64,000 nt of DNA from Acidithiobacillus ferridurans (GCF_003966655.1 NZ_AP018795.1:1939501-2003500), one strand, 5' to 3'. Positions 51,873 through 61,243 are shown, counted from the stretch's first letter. The notes: generated by a model not told the origin, from the letters alone. Numbers and translations are program-made.

Positions 51873-52035
51873 CTGAGTCTGATCATTGCCGCTGTTATTA
51901 TTGGGTCATCCCTGAACATGGCCGTTCACTCCGGTCCCCATTATCTGGGGATTCCTCTTCAGGGGCTCATCGGCTACTCGGTGGCCAGCGCACTCGGCCT
52001 GTGGTGGGTGACAGCGATCCTACGTTCGGGAAGTT
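51873..52035 (+). pseudogene. UbiB (ABC1 kinase) C-terminal remnant
   Basis: In the same frame as the transposase fragment the sequence reads LSLIIAAVIIGSSLNMAVHS, then HYLGIPLQGLIGYSVASALG and LWWVTAILRSG. This is the two-helix membrane anchor at the C-terminus of UbiB proteins (consensus IIAALIIGSSL and GLLGLWLLxxIxRSG). The kinase domain is absent. The fragment ends near the copB stop. Confidence 0.65.
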
Positions 52036-52074
52036 CTGAACAAGCGACATGCTGGCTGCTTGTCGATCCATGCG

Positions 52075-54098
52075 CTAGGTGGTGAGCCGAACCCTCTGGA
52101 GGAGCTTGGCGTTGATGGCGACGATCACGGTGGAAATGGACATCAGGGCCGCCCCCACCGCCGGGGAAAGCACCAGACCAACGCTGTAAGCCACCCCGGC
52201 AGCAAGGGGGATCGCCACGATGTTGTAGCCGGCACCCCACCACAGGTTCTGGATCATCTTGCGATAGGTCGCCCGGGAAAGTTCCAGGATAGCCGCCACA
52301 TCCCGGGGATCGGAGCGGACCAGCACAATGTCCGCCGACTCGATGGCGACGTCCGTGCCCGCTCCGATGGCGATCCCGACATCCGCCTCCACCAGGGCAG
52401 GCGCATCGTTGACACCGTCGCCGACCATGGCCACGCGCAATCCCCGCGCCTTTACCTCCTTGATCTTCTCCGCCTTTTGTCCAGGGAGCACTTCGGCGAA
52501 ATAGTCGTCCAGCCCCATTTCCTGGGCCACCCAACGGGCCACCGCTGCGGAGTCGCCGGTCAACATCATCACCTGTACGCCCATCCCCTTCAGCCGCGCG
52601 AGGGCTTCCCGCGACTCCGCTCGAATGATGTCGGCCAGCGCGACAGCCCCCTCCGGTTTCTCGTCGACGAGCAGGTATATCACCGTTTTGCCCTGGGATG
52701 CCAAGGCCGCGATCCGCTTATCGCTGACATCGAGACCGCTCTCCTTGAGATAGCCGGGGCTTACGACCTTCACATTGCGCCCATTTACAACGGCTTGCGC
52801 GCCCTTACCGGGGATGGCCTTGAATTCCTTGGGAGGCTCGAAGCCGATGCCCTTCGCTTTGGCATATGCCACGATGCCAGCGGCGATGGGGTGCTCCGAC
52901 TGGCTTTCGAGGGCCGCGGCGAGCCGTACGACCTCATCTTCGGCGTATCCGCCGAGCACGACTACATCCGTGACGCCGAACCGTCCCTCCGTCAAGGTCC
53001 CGGTCTTGTCAAACACCACCGCCTGCAGTTGGCGCGCCCGCTCAAAAGCAGACCGGTCCCGGATAAGCAGCCCATGCTGCGCCGCCATGGCGGTGGACAC
53101 GGCGACGACCAGTGGAATCGCCAGGCCTAGGGCATGGGGACAGGCAATCACCATGACGGTGACCATGCGGGCCAGGGCAAACTCGAAGTGCTGGCCAAGG
53201 ACCAGCCAAATGGCAAGGGTAAGTCCGCCGACGCTCAACGCGGTAAGGGTCAGCACCAGGGCCGCGCGGTCGGCAAGATCCTGGGTCCGGGAGCGGGACT
53301 CCTGCGCCCGGCGCACCATCTCGATGACCTGTGAAAGATAGGTTTCACTGCCGGTCTTGTGGACCTCGACGGTGATACTCGACTCCCCGTTAACCGAACC
53401 ACCGATCACTTCGTCGCCGTCCCCCTTCTCCACGGGCTGGCTTTCGCCAGTGAGCATGGCCTGGTTGATGGTGGTCTGTCCCTCGATGACACGTCCGTCC
53501 GTAGGGATTTTTTCGCCAGGCTTCACCAACACCCGGTCACCGCGCTGCAGATTGGCGACCGGCACGTCTTTCATGCCCTCCGGGGTTACGAGATGGGCCT
53601 CGGATGGCATCATTTGCACCAGTTTTTCCAGTGCGCCAGAAGCCCCAGGACTGATTTCATCTCGATCCAGTGGCCGAGCAGCATCACATCGATCAGCGTG
53701 GCGAGCTCCCAGAAGAACACTTCCCCCTGCACCCCGAACACGACAGCGCTCGAGTAAAAATAGGCCACGCTGATGGCCAGAGCGATCAGCGTCATCATGG
53801 CTGGCTTGCGGGTCTCAAGCTCGGCAAACAATCCCTTCAGGAAGGGCCAGCCACCGTAGAAATACACTCCACTCGACAACGCGAAAAGCACATAGGATGA
53901 CCCTGTGAAGGCGAGCGCCGCCTCCAGCCCCAGCAGCCGCTGGATAAGCGGCGACAAAAGGAGGATAGGGATCGTCAGGGCCAGCGAGACCCAAAACCGT
54001 CGCCGGAAATCGGCGATCATGGCACCATGGTTGTGACCGCCGTGCGCGCCGGGATGAGCGTTACCCATCCCATGTTCCTGATGTCCCGAATGGTCCAT
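52075..54098 (-). CDS. copB: CopB-type (P1B-3) copper-transporting ATPase, with one frameshift
   Basis: The N-terminal part (54098 to about 53640) starts MDHSGHQEHGMGNAHPGAHG, a His-rich metal-binding tail, and four helices follow. The rest (to 52075) has ANLQRGDRVLVKPGEKIPTD, MLTGESQPV, the ion site CPH in VIACPHALGLAIPLV, FDKTGTLTEGRFGV and MVGDGVNDAPALVEADVGIA. CPH marks the Cu(II)-type CopB group. The frame breaks at EMKSVLG. The run there is GGGG on the minus strand (53643-53646), and one extra G gives EMKSVLGASGALEKLVQMMP. The whole protein would be about 674 residues. Only one base is missing, so it may be intact in the living cell. Confidence 0.88.
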
Positions 54099-54236
54099 AG
54101 AATCCTCTCTATTTTACCGCAGCAGGAACCTCAGCGCCGGTTGCCGACATTGGCTCTTAACCAACGAGACCAGATGTCTACCACAGTTCCACCTGTTGGT
54201 GGCGCATCCGGACCCGCTTTGGTGGATGGAGACACG

Positions 54237-54500
54237 TTATTGTTCCAGGTCGCGACGTCTTTCCAGGTATTCATCCCTTCCTATTTCCCCGCGGGCATAG
54301 CGTTCATGGAGCACATCCAGCGCGGTGTTTTTCTTGCCACCCCGAATCCCGCGACCCGTGAAGGCCTGCATCAGCAACATGACGCCAGCAACGATGGCAA
54401 AAATCAGCAAAAGGCAAAGCAAACCCCAAAACAGGACCATGAATACCGACCCTGTCCAATCATAACCGTTGCCAAAACCACCCATCATGTAAGGCCACAT
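54237..54500 (-). CDS. SHOCT-domain small membrane protein
   Basis: This 87-residue protein has a transmembrane helix (VFMVLFWGLLCLLLIFAIVA) and a C-terminal SHOCT motif (ALDVLHERYARGEIGRDEYL). MWPYMMGGFG at the start is Met-rich. ATG 54500 is preferred because GAGGAA lies 6 bases upstream. Such small proteins are frequent beside copper efflux genes, as here upstream of copB. The function is unknown. Confidence 0.82.
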   Translation of the reverse strand: MWPYMMGGFGNGYDWTGSVFMVLFWGLLCLLLIFAIVAGVMLLMQAFTGRGIRGGKKNTALDVLHERYARGEIGRDEYLERRRDLEQ

Positions 54501-54783
54501 TTTCTGTTCCTCGTCGTTCACTCGCTACGCCACGGACCCAGAACAAACGCTCGTTGATGACCATTCAACGCCACTTCAGTGTAGTAGGCGGTGTCCACTT
54601 GTTCCATCTTCTTTCAGACTATCCCATGGATGGGGACCACCTCAGCCATCAGTGTCCTGGCGACTGAGGATATGGTCCATGGTCCCCCGTTGGCCAAAGC
54701 GGACAGCCACGATAAATCACCTAGCAAGTGGTGAAGAAGGGCTTCTCGCCCTCAGGGTAGGGGTTTCGCCAGCCGGAAAGTAC

Positions 54784-55536
54784 TCACCCTCCCTGGAAGG
54801 ATGGGTCGCAAAGACGGCGAAGCGTTTCTGGAATGTCCTCCGGACATTGCCCGCAGGCAAGATTGGCAGGGACGGCGTATGCCATCTTTTGCGGATGGGC
54901 CAGTTTCAGATCAGCCATGATGGCCTGGAACTCCGCCGAGCTTTTGCCGGCCAGGCGCGGGTTCCGCTCCTTTTCCTGGGCAATGGACGAGACATGCCGG
55001 TGCTGATAATCATGGGCCGGATAAACCAGTGTGGCGTCGGGCAGAACAAACAGCTTTTCCTGAACGGAGCGGTATAGGGTGGCGGCGTCGCCATTCTGGA
55101 AATCGGTGCGCCCGCAGCCATCAATGAGCAGGGCATCTCCGGTGAAGACCCGCCAAGTGTCGCCGTCCACCACCAGATAAGCGTGGTGGGTATCCGTATG
55201 TCCAGGGGTAAAAAGGGCTTGAAAATGGAGCGAACCCAGGCTCAGGGGCCGTTCTTCGGCCACCCCGAAATCGGTGCAGGGCAGATCGTCCATGGCCGGC
55301 CCTGCAATCCGGCTGCCGACGCGGGCCTTGAGCTTGCAGGCGCTACTCACATGGTCGGCATGGATATGCGTTTCCAGCGTATAGCTCAGGCGCAGCCCGA
55401 GATCATGCAGGACTTGCAGGTCCCGCTCCATGGTCTCCAGCACCGGATCGAGGAGCACTGCCTGCCCTGTCTGGGTACAGCCGAAGAGATAGGTATAGGT
55501 AGCGGATTCTGCTTCAAAGAGCTGACGGAAGATCAT
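54784..55536 (-). CDS. ETHE1-like persulfide (sulfur) dioxygenase, metallo-beta-lactamase fold
   Basis: This is a 250-residue enzyme. THIHADHVSS near residue 57 holds the iron-binding His/Asp set. LFTPGHTDTH, VFTGDALLIDGCGRTDFQ and VYPAHDYQHR complete the metal site. CGRTDFQ is a hallmark of ETHE1-type persulfide dioxygenases, which oxidise glutathione persulfide to sulfite. It is the last gene of the five-gene sulfur operon, 53 bases after the DsrE-like gene. Confidence 0.88.
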   Translation of the reverse strand: MIFRQLFEAESATYTYLFGCTQTGQAVLLDPVLETMERDLQVLHDLGLRLSYTLETHIHADHVSSACKLKARVGSRIAGPAMDDLPCTDFGVAEERPLSLGSLHFQALFTPGHTDTHHAYLVVDGDTWRVFTGDALLIDGCGRTDFQNGDAATLYRSVQEKLFVLPDATLVYPAHDYQHRHVSSIAQEKERNPRLAGKSSAEFQAIMADLKLAHPQKMAYAVPANLACGQCPEDIPETLRRLCDPSFQGG

Positions 55537-55589
55537 CGGATTGCACTCCTTCGTGATGGCAGGTGAATCGGCGGCGCACAGGCGATACT

Positions 55590-55931
55590 TCAGAAACAGA
55601 CGACCTCATCCGCGGCGCTGATCCAGTCGGACAGGCCCTTCATGGAACTTTTTGTAACACCGTCTGGTAAAGACCCTGCCCATCCCTGGCTTTTGAGGGA
55701 AGTGCTACAACACTGCACGGTCAAACCCAGATCCAGCAGTTCCAGAAAGAGCGCATGGGTAGACTTCGCGAATTCCCTTGCGGGCGCCAGCAGCCCAATC
55801 CCCTGTCCAGCCAGAAAAAGGCGCACCTCCTTGCCCTCGGCCAGCATGGCGCCGGCAAGACGCACCGCCGTATCGGCGCGGGGATTATCCGCCTCGGGAG
55901 CGGCATGCAAAACAATCAACGCGATGGTCAT
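55590..55931 (-). CDS. DsrE/DsrF-like sulfur-relay protein
   Basis: This 113-residue protein of the DsrE fold has IALIVLHAAPEADNPRADTA with RLAGAMLAEGKEVRLFLAGQ, then LDLGLTVQCCSTSLKSQGWA containing a Cys pair at about residues 74-75, and ISAADEVVCF at the end. DsrE proteins carry persulfide sulfur on such cysteines. It overlaps the MFS gene by 4 bases and precedes the ETHE1-like gene, consistent with passing sulfane sulfur to the dioxygenase. Confidence 0.8.
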   Translation of the reverse strand: MTIALIVLHAAPEADNPRADTAVRLAGAMLAEGKEVRLFLAGQGIGLLAPAREFAKSTHALFLELLDLGLTVQCCSTSLKSQGWAGSLPDGVTKSSMKGLSDWISAADEVVCF

Positions 55932-57205
55932 ACATTACCCTTTTTTTGAACAGGACGAGGATGGGTTTCTTTCACGGCCAGGGCCACCCACAGCCCCGAC
56001 AGGGCGACAATACCGGCCGTAGCCCAGATGGCGGGGAGAATTTCGTTACTCCATTGCGCCACCAGGCCCAGCAGCAATCCGCCGATGGCATAACCCGTAT
56101 CGCGCCAGTACCGATAGACACCGAGGATACGCCCTCGCTCCAGCGGTGGGGCCGTATCGGACATGGCGGCGACCAGGTTCGGGTACAGGAGCGCCATGCC
56201 CAGACCCATGATGAGCGCCGTCGACATCCACAAAACAAAGCCTTGCACCAAGGCAGTGGCCGCCAAGCCCGCAGACAACAGAAAAAAGCCGCTGACAATG
56301 GGGATCTTGCGGCCGATGCGATCGGCCAGATAGCCGGTCCAGAGTTGCGAAAGCCCCCAGACGGCACCGTAAACGCCGGTGATCCAACCGATAGCCACCA
56401 CTCCCATGGCGTGCTCCAGGAAGTAGAGCGGAAAGAGCACCCAGACGAGGGTATCGGCCACCTTGTTGGCCACCCCCGCCTGGCAAAAGGCGCGGTAGCG
56501 CGGATTCTGGAAAGAGACTTCGAGAAAGCTCTGCATCCAGCTCCGCTTTGACGGGGGGGAGGATACGGGGTGGGCGCCATGCTCGGCGTGAACCCAGGCG
56601 ATGGTATCGCGCACGCGTAACAGCAGCACCAGGGCCAGCAGGACTACCCCCAGGCCGAAGAGCAGCAACGTCCAACGGGGGCCATAGAGCACGGCCAGAT
56701 AGCCCGTGGCCAGCCCCGCCACGCCCATGCCCAAATAACCCACCGCCTCATTGATCCCCACTGCCAGCCCGCGCTGTCGGCTGCCTGCCAGGTCGATCTG
56801 ACTGGTCACCGTCATGGTCCAGGTGAAGGCCTGGTTGATGCCGAGAAAGACGTTGGCAGCGATGATCCACCACCAGTTGGGGGCAAAGAAAATCAGCAAT
56901 GGAATGGGAATGCCGGCAATCCAGCCGATCAACAAGACCCGCTTACGCCCGACACGATCGGAAAGGGAGCCCGCCACCAGGTTGAGGGCCCCTTTCACCA
57001 GACCGAAGGAAATGACAAAGGAGGCTAGGAAGAGAAAAGCCCCCTTGGCCACCCCAAAGTCCTGGGCGAGGGATGGCAAGACCGTGCGCTCCATGCCGAT
57101 GACCAAACCGACAAAAAAGACCTGCGAGGTTTGCAGCAGAAACTGGCCACTATTGCGGGCAATTCCCCGCTGATACGCCCCGGCGGCTGCCTGCACCGGG
57201 CTCAT
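55928..57205 (-). CDS. MFS transporter in the persulfide operon
   Basis: This 425-residue protein has 12 predicted helices. LVAGSLSDRVGRKRVLLIGW near residue 77 is MFS motif A, repeated as LWTGYLADRIGRKIPIVSGF in the second half. QIDLAGSRQRGLAVGINEAV and GVYRYWRDTGYAIGG are further family-like blocks. It is coupled by ATGA overlaps to the ArsR and DsrE genes. The substrate is unknown. A sulfur compound such as thiosulfate, sulfite or a persulfide is suggested by context only. Confidence 0.87.
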   Translation of the reverse strand: MSPVQAAAGAYQRGIARNSGQFLLQTSQVFFVGLVIGMERTVLPSLAQDFGVAKGAFLFLASFVISFGLVKGALNLVAGSLSDRVGRKRVLLIGWIAGIPIPLLIFFAPNWWWIIAANVFLGINQAFTWTMTVTSQIDLAGSRQRGLAVGINEAVGYLGMGVAGLATGYLAVLYGPRWTLLLFGLGVVLLALVLLLRVRDTIAWVHAEHGAHPVSSPPSKRSWMQSFLEVSFQNPRYRAFCQAGVANKVADTLVWVLFPLYFLEHAMGVVAIGWITGVYGAVWGLSQLWTGYLADRIGRKIPIVSGFFLLSAGLAATALVQGFVLWMSTALIMGLGMALLYPNLVAAMSDTAPPLERGRILGVYRYWRDTGYAIGGLLLGLVAQWSNEILPAIWATAGIVALSGLWVALAVKETHPRPVQKKGNV

Positions 57206-57558
57206 GAAGTCGTCTTGCGTAGCGGTACGACTTCCGCCAGTTGCTGACGGCAGGCGGTGGTGATATCCATCTGGTCAAGAATCAACTTCCGCACGATCTC
57301 GCAGGTCTCCAGCACCGCAGGGCTGGTGAGACGGTAATGGCAGAAGGTGCCGCACTTGTCGCAATGGACCAAGCCACGTGCCTTGAGCACGTTGAGGTGT
57401 TGCGAGACATTGGCCTTGGACAGTCCGGTCAGCTCAGTCAACTCCCCCGCCGTATGCTGCCGTTCTCCCAGGTAGTGGATCATCTCCAGGCGCTTGGGAT
57501 GGGCCAGCGCCGCAAAGACCTCGGCGAAGAGGGCGAAGCGCACCGTCTCCGCGCTCAT
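57202..57558 (-). CDS. ArsR-family transcriptional repressor of the persulfide operon
   Basis: This 118-residue winged helix protein reads FAALAHPKRLEMIHYLGERQ, then TAGELTELTGLSKANVSQHL and NVLKARGLVHCDKCGTFCHY. Cys residues are at 66, 69, 73, 86 and 103. Cys pairs are used for persulfide sensing by BigR/SqrR-type members, which control ETHE1-like dioxygenases. It overlaps both neighbours by 4 bases. It most likely represses its own operon through the inverted repeat at 58315-58336. Confidence 0.88.
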   Translation of the reverse strand: MSAETVRFALFAEVFAALAHPKRLEMIHYLGERQHTAGELTELTGLSKANVSQHLNVLKARGLVHCDKCGTFCHYRLTSPAVLETCEIVRKLILDQMDITTACRQQLAEVVPLRKTTS

Positions 57559-58307
57559 GCCGCCGCCCCCAGATTGGCCGCCACCATGCGCGCCATCTCC
57601 GCCGGCCGCTCCGGGATGTTGGCCGTGAGTTCGCGGATAAAGGCGTCCCGGTCGGTCATAGACAGATAGGGATCCCAGCGCTTCTCGAAGCCGATGGTGG
57701 AAGAGGGCTTGCCGGACAACCCCGCACCACAGACACTGCCCGCCGCATGGCCGGGGAAGATCTCAAGGTCGTCGGGCAGGGTGAGGAGTTTGGCGTGGAT
57801 GCTGTCGAAGATCCGGCCCGCCATCTCCTCCGGAGTTCCCCCCAAATCGGGCCTGCCGACGCCGCTGACGAAGAGGGTGTCGCCAGTGAGCACGAACCAG
57901 GGATCGGCGCTGCGCCGCAGGTCGCTGACCAGGAGACAGATGCTGTCGGAGGTATGGCCGGGGGTATGCAGGACTTTGGTGGTGACATTACCCGTTTCCA
58001 GCACCTCGCCGTCCTGTAGGCCGCGGATCGGGAAATGCACCTTGCCCACATCGCTTTCGTGCAGGCAGTAGGGTGCATCCGCCAGCTCCGCCAGTTTCCG
58101 GCCGCCGGAAAAATGATCGGCATGGATGTGGGTGTCGATGACAAAGGCGATGCGCACCGCCGCCTTTTGCGCCTCCTCCACGAACCACGCTTCGTCGCCA
58201 GCCACGACATCCACTGCCACCGCCGAACCCTTGCTGCCGCATCCATAGAAGTAGGACAAGGTCCCGTCGGCGCTACTCCGTTGTTTGAAAAACATAGACC
58301 ATCCCAC
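57555..58307 (-). CDS. Metallo-beta-lactamase-fold persulfide dioxygenase-like protein
   Basis: This 250-residue enzyme has DTHIHADHFSGGRKLAEL near residue 59, VLHTPGHTSDSICL, VLTGDTLFVSGVGRPDLGG and IFPGHAAGS. This is the complete metal-binding set of ETHE1-like proteins, with GRPDL instead of GRTDF. It is diverged from the second dioxygenase at 54784-55536 and may act on a different persulfide or be a glyoxalase-II-type hydrolase. It is the first gene of the operon. ATG at 58307 or 58295 are both possible. Confidence 0.83.
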   Translation of the reverse strand: MGWSMFFKQRSSADGTLSYFYGCGSKGSAVAVDVVAGDEAWFVEEAQKAAVRIAFVIDTHIHADHFSGGRKLAELADAPYCLHESDVGKVHFPIRGLQDGEVLETGNVTTKVLHTPGHTSDSICLLVSDLRRSADPWFVLTGDTLFVSGVGRPDLGGTPEEMAGRIFDSIHAKLLTLPDDLEIFPGHAAGSVCGAGLSGKPSSTIGFEKRWDPYLSMTDRDAFIRELTANIPERPAEMARMVAANLGAAA

Positions 58308-58314
58308 TAATCGT

Positions 58315-58336
58315 TAGTTAAGAAATAAATTAACTA
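58315..58336. promoter_or_regulatory. Inverted-repeat operator candidate for the ArsR regulator
   Basis: TAGTTAA (58315-58321) and TTAACTA (58330-58336) form a perfect 7-bp inverted repeat with an 8-base AT-rich spacer. It lies 8-29 bases upstream of the first gene of the persulfide operon. Length, composition and place fit an ArsR-family binding site. Confidence 0.6.
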
Positions 58337-59149
58337 TAAAATATCGGGACCTTTCCTGCTTGTCAATAAGATCCAATTGCTTTTCTCTCCAGGAGGGACG
58401 CATGGTCGATGCCTACCGAGGCTAGGCTGCCCCCTCCGCAACGAGCCGTAGGGCATCGCTTTCCCGGATGTCCGTGACACCCGGGGCAAGCTTCTGGTCG
58501 TGCTCGTGGGTCAGAAAAAGGCTGCGGCCATGGCGGCGCGGAATGGATCCGGGGAACGGCGATGGTCAAAACTGCGGGAATGGATGCAGTAGCTTGGGAC
58601 GTGTGGGACCAACGGTCGCAGTATCTGGAAGCAGACGTAGGACTCGGATAAAACGGCTGGATTCGCATACGATCTAAAAGTTAAGAAATTCATTATGTTT
58701 CCTGATTTCTGGTCACAAATGGAAACTAATCAAAAACAATATTATGGATTATTTTGTCAGCACGAATGTGAGACATGCATGGTCTACTTTTTTGTCTTAA
58801 CGACGCAACCCTAAAGGCATCGTTCTGGGACGCCCCACTCAATCTGATGACGAACCAAATTCCAAGCGAACCTTCTTGATGGCCGTCCTACGCGCAATCG
58901 TCTCCGCCAAACCTCCTATAATTCGTAACTCTCATATTTTATCCGATCAGACTATATCTGCGGAGTTTTTCGAGGAGAACTATTGTTTCATTAAAATTAC
59001 AGTTTCTGTATAGTAATTGTTACACATTAGAAAATTATAAGCATATAAGTATATAAACATAATTTATGTTGCATTGGAAAACTATTTATAGGGTCAATAA
59101 AAATAATCTTGCTTGACAAGAAAGCAAGTTTTTAATTAACCTATGTTAG
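58337..59149. other. Gene-poor AT-rich region
   Basis: About 800 bases without a supported gene. A short minus-strand piece (LFLTHEHDQKLAPGVTDIRE and following, ending near 58430) may be the tail of a lost gene. From about 58680 the DNA becomes AT-rich, with many stop codons in all frames. TTGACA at 59113-59118 could be the -35 box of the gene that follows. Confidence 0.4.
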
Positions 59150-59467
59150 GTGCCAATTACATGGGAGCTAACCATAACATGGATACATCATACAATGATG
59201 TTGACACACATCTCTCCGCATTGTGACATTACCATGGATTTCACCACTACTTCGGGTAAACACCTGCGTATTCGTGTGCCCCTCACCCTCTTCGATGATC
59301 TAAGCCTGAAAATCGGTAACGGCTACAAGGCTGGTTGTTGGGTAGTGGCACGCTGCAACGAAGTAGAAAGGCTTTCGCACGAAACTATTGAGCAATATGT
59401 CAATATCATGGCGCGTCAGATATGCCAGCAGGTCACTATGCCACGCATTGAGGTACAAGCCGCCTAG
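59150..59467 (+). CDS. Hypothetical protein
   Basis: This frame of up to 105 residues starts at GTG 59150. An ATG at 59195 (MMLTHISPHCDITMDF) would give a shorter product of about 90 residues. The core (TSGKHLRIRVPLTLFDDLSL, then YKAGCWVVARCNEVERLSHE) looks like a folded, non-membrane protein with several Cys and His. No family was recognised. Coding-like composition and a clean stop make it plausible. It is an orphan in an AT-rich region. Confidence 0.5.
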   Translation: MPITWELTITWIHHTMMLTHISPHCDITMDFTTTSGKHLRIRVPLTLFDDLSLKIGNGYKAGCWVVARCNEVERLSHETIEQYVNIMARQICQQVTMPRIEVQAA

Positions 59468-60295
59468 CTGTAGCAGTTTTCGTTCAAAACGGCATGCTTA
59501 TACTAACTGAGTCAGTGACTTGGTAACCGGGCGGCCACCAAATGGCCTGAGTGGGCCGTGAGGCCAAGGGAAGAGGTCATTCCGAGAAAGGAAAAGAAAG
59601 GACGAACTCCTTTGGTTATGATGTTGCGAGTATTTTGAGGAGGTTTTTTCATCGGGAAAACGATAGTCCGCCCCCCTCCGTGGCTGGGCTCTGGAAAAGG
59701 CGGGTGTGAGGAATCCATACCGGATTTCAGGGCGCCCACCCAGGCCGCATAGAGGTGTTGGAAAGGAGCAAAGGCCAGGGTATGAACCGGAAAAGACAGA
59801 ATCTGCCGGCGGGCAAGATGTAGTCAGTGAGCCGCCAGGGTCATGATTTCCTGGATGACGGTTTTTACCCGGCGGCGCTTGGCGCTATGGCGCGGTGCGT
59901 ATTGTCTCAATATCGGCCAGTTATGTTGTGATGTTGCGTTTCAATATTGAAACCCGCTGTAAATCTATGGTATTCCGTTTCAGCGCATTTCCGGCTGTTT
60001 CCGGACCTTTGATTGGGGCAACCGCCTTTCTGCACGATCCGATCCTGTTTGGAAACCCAGCGCAAGCAGGGCGTTGATCTGCTGCACGCCTTGGTTTAAC
60101 CTGTTCAGGGAGAACCCCCACAACCCGCCATGGGATAACTTACCCTTGGTGAATAGTCACATGGACAAAGTTCTACCACGTATGGCTTACCTAATCCTGG
60201 GCAAGCTTAATCTCAGGCTACTTGTCTAAAATGACGCGGAACCTATATTCTAATCTGAAAAATTTATTTTTTACTGTTAGCTTGGATAACGCTTT
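59468..60295. other. Gene-poor region with transposase debris
   Basis: No intact gene is seen in these 830 bases. The stretch around 60118-60166 resembles 9806-9855 in inverted orientation and may be an insertion-sequence end. A 16-bp palindrome, GTTTCAATATTGAAAC, lies at 59938-59953. The promoter of the TauE gene should lie in the AT-rich 60230-60290. Confidence 0.4.
59824..59918 (-). pseudogene. Transposase C-terminal remnant
   Basis: The minus strand reads PILRQYAPRHSAKRRRVKTV, then IQEIMTLAAH and TGA. The Arg/Lys-rich end with KTVIQEIMxLAA resembles the last residues of IS1380-type transposases. It is about 30 codons long with no upstream part. Confidence 0.4.
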
Positions 60296-61078
60296 ATGAT
60301 TACATTGACTTTTAGTCAAGATATCGATTGCATTCTGGCTGGTGTAATAGTAGGATTTTCCTTGGGACTGATTGGCGGCGGTGGCTCCATTCTTGCGGTT
60401 CCATTGTTGCTCTATTGGGTCGGCGTACACGATCCTCATCTGGTTATCGGCACGACAGCGCTAGCTGTGGGTATCAATGCTTTCATAAATCTGATTCCGC
60501 ATGCGCGTGCCGGTAATGTACGCTGGGCAGTCGCTATACATTTTACTATCGCTGGTGTTATTGGAGCTTTTGCCGGTGCTGAGTTGGGGAAAGTGATCAA
60601 TGGAAAATATCTACTCATTCTCTTTGCACTGCTCATGTTTTGGATTGCCGTAAGTATGTACCAGACACGAGAAAATCAGCCAGTTGTTCATAGAACATGC
60701 AAACGGCATGCTTGTGTATATTTTTATGGCGGCGGTACTGGTATTTTATCAGGATTTTTTGGCATTGGTGGTGGTTTCCTCATTGTTCCTGCACTGATGC
60801 GTTCTGGGCGGTTGCCTATTTTGAATGCCGTCGCTTCCTCATTATTAGCTGTGGGAGCCCTAGGCACAGCCACTGCCATCAGCTATTCACTGGAGGGCCT
60901 CGTAGACTGGCGTATTGCTGCAGAATACATAGCTGGTGGAATCTTGGGAGGATGGTTGGGGGCATTTAGTGCCAACAAACTGGGACAGCGCAAAGCGGCG
61001 TTGAATGATATCTTTATCGGCGTCATAGTTTTGGTCGCTATTTATATGTTATACAAAGAAATTGGATATTTTATATAG
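60296..61078 (+). CDS. TauE/SafE-family sulfite/organosulfonate exporter
   Basis: This 260-residue protein has eight transmembrane segments. GFSLGLIGGGGSILAVPLLL near residue 20 and GGGTGILSGFFGIGGGFLIV near 143 are the two repeated Gly-rich TauE motifs. It is likely an exporter of sulfite or a related anion, which would suit the persulfide dioxygenases encoded nearby. Codon and base composition are more AT-rich than the surroundings. The ribosome site is weak (GGATAA). Confidence 0.88.
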   Translation: MITLTFSQDIDCILAGVIVGFSLGLIGGGGSILAVPLLLYWVGVHDPHLVIGTTALAVGINAFINLIPHARAGNVRWAVAIHFTIAGVIGAFAGAELGKVINGKYLLILFALLMFWIAVSMYQTRENQPVVHRTCKRHACVYFYGGGTGILSGFFGIGGGFLIVPALMRSGRLPILNAVASSLLAVGALGTATAISYSLEGLVDWRIAAEYIAGGILGGWLGAFSANKLGQRKAALNDIFIGVIVLVAIYMLYKEIGYFI

Positions 61079-61113
61079 GGCAGTTCAAAAAATTAGCCAT
61101 TTCCAGTAAAATG

Positions 61114-61243
61114 TAGCGGGCCGATTGGAAGGGAGAACGCTTCCGCCCCATTCTGGAAGGTGTGCAGAAGGCCAAGCCCAAAGGGCCGGGAGGGAGAAAG
61201 CCCTACCGTTTTTTGCAGGACCTGAAAGCAAAAGGAGATAGCC
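61114..61243 (+). other. Open stretch of unknown origin before the pterin dehydratase gene
   Basis: After a TAG the + strand reads RADWKGERFRPILEGVQKAK, then PKGPGGRKPYRFLQDLKAKG, with no start codon. The composition is coding-like and basic. It may be the tail of a lost gene. Confidence 0.3.

Noticed and set aside
52060-53130. A 356-codon + strand frame opposite copB
   Set aside because: The minus strand carries all P-type ATPase motifs. The + frame is a shadow with HGDDRH-type bias.
58694-58815. A 39-codon frame beginning MFPDFWSQMETNQKQYYG
   Set aside because: There is no ribosome site and no similarity, and it lies in AT-rich DNA where such frames arise by chance.
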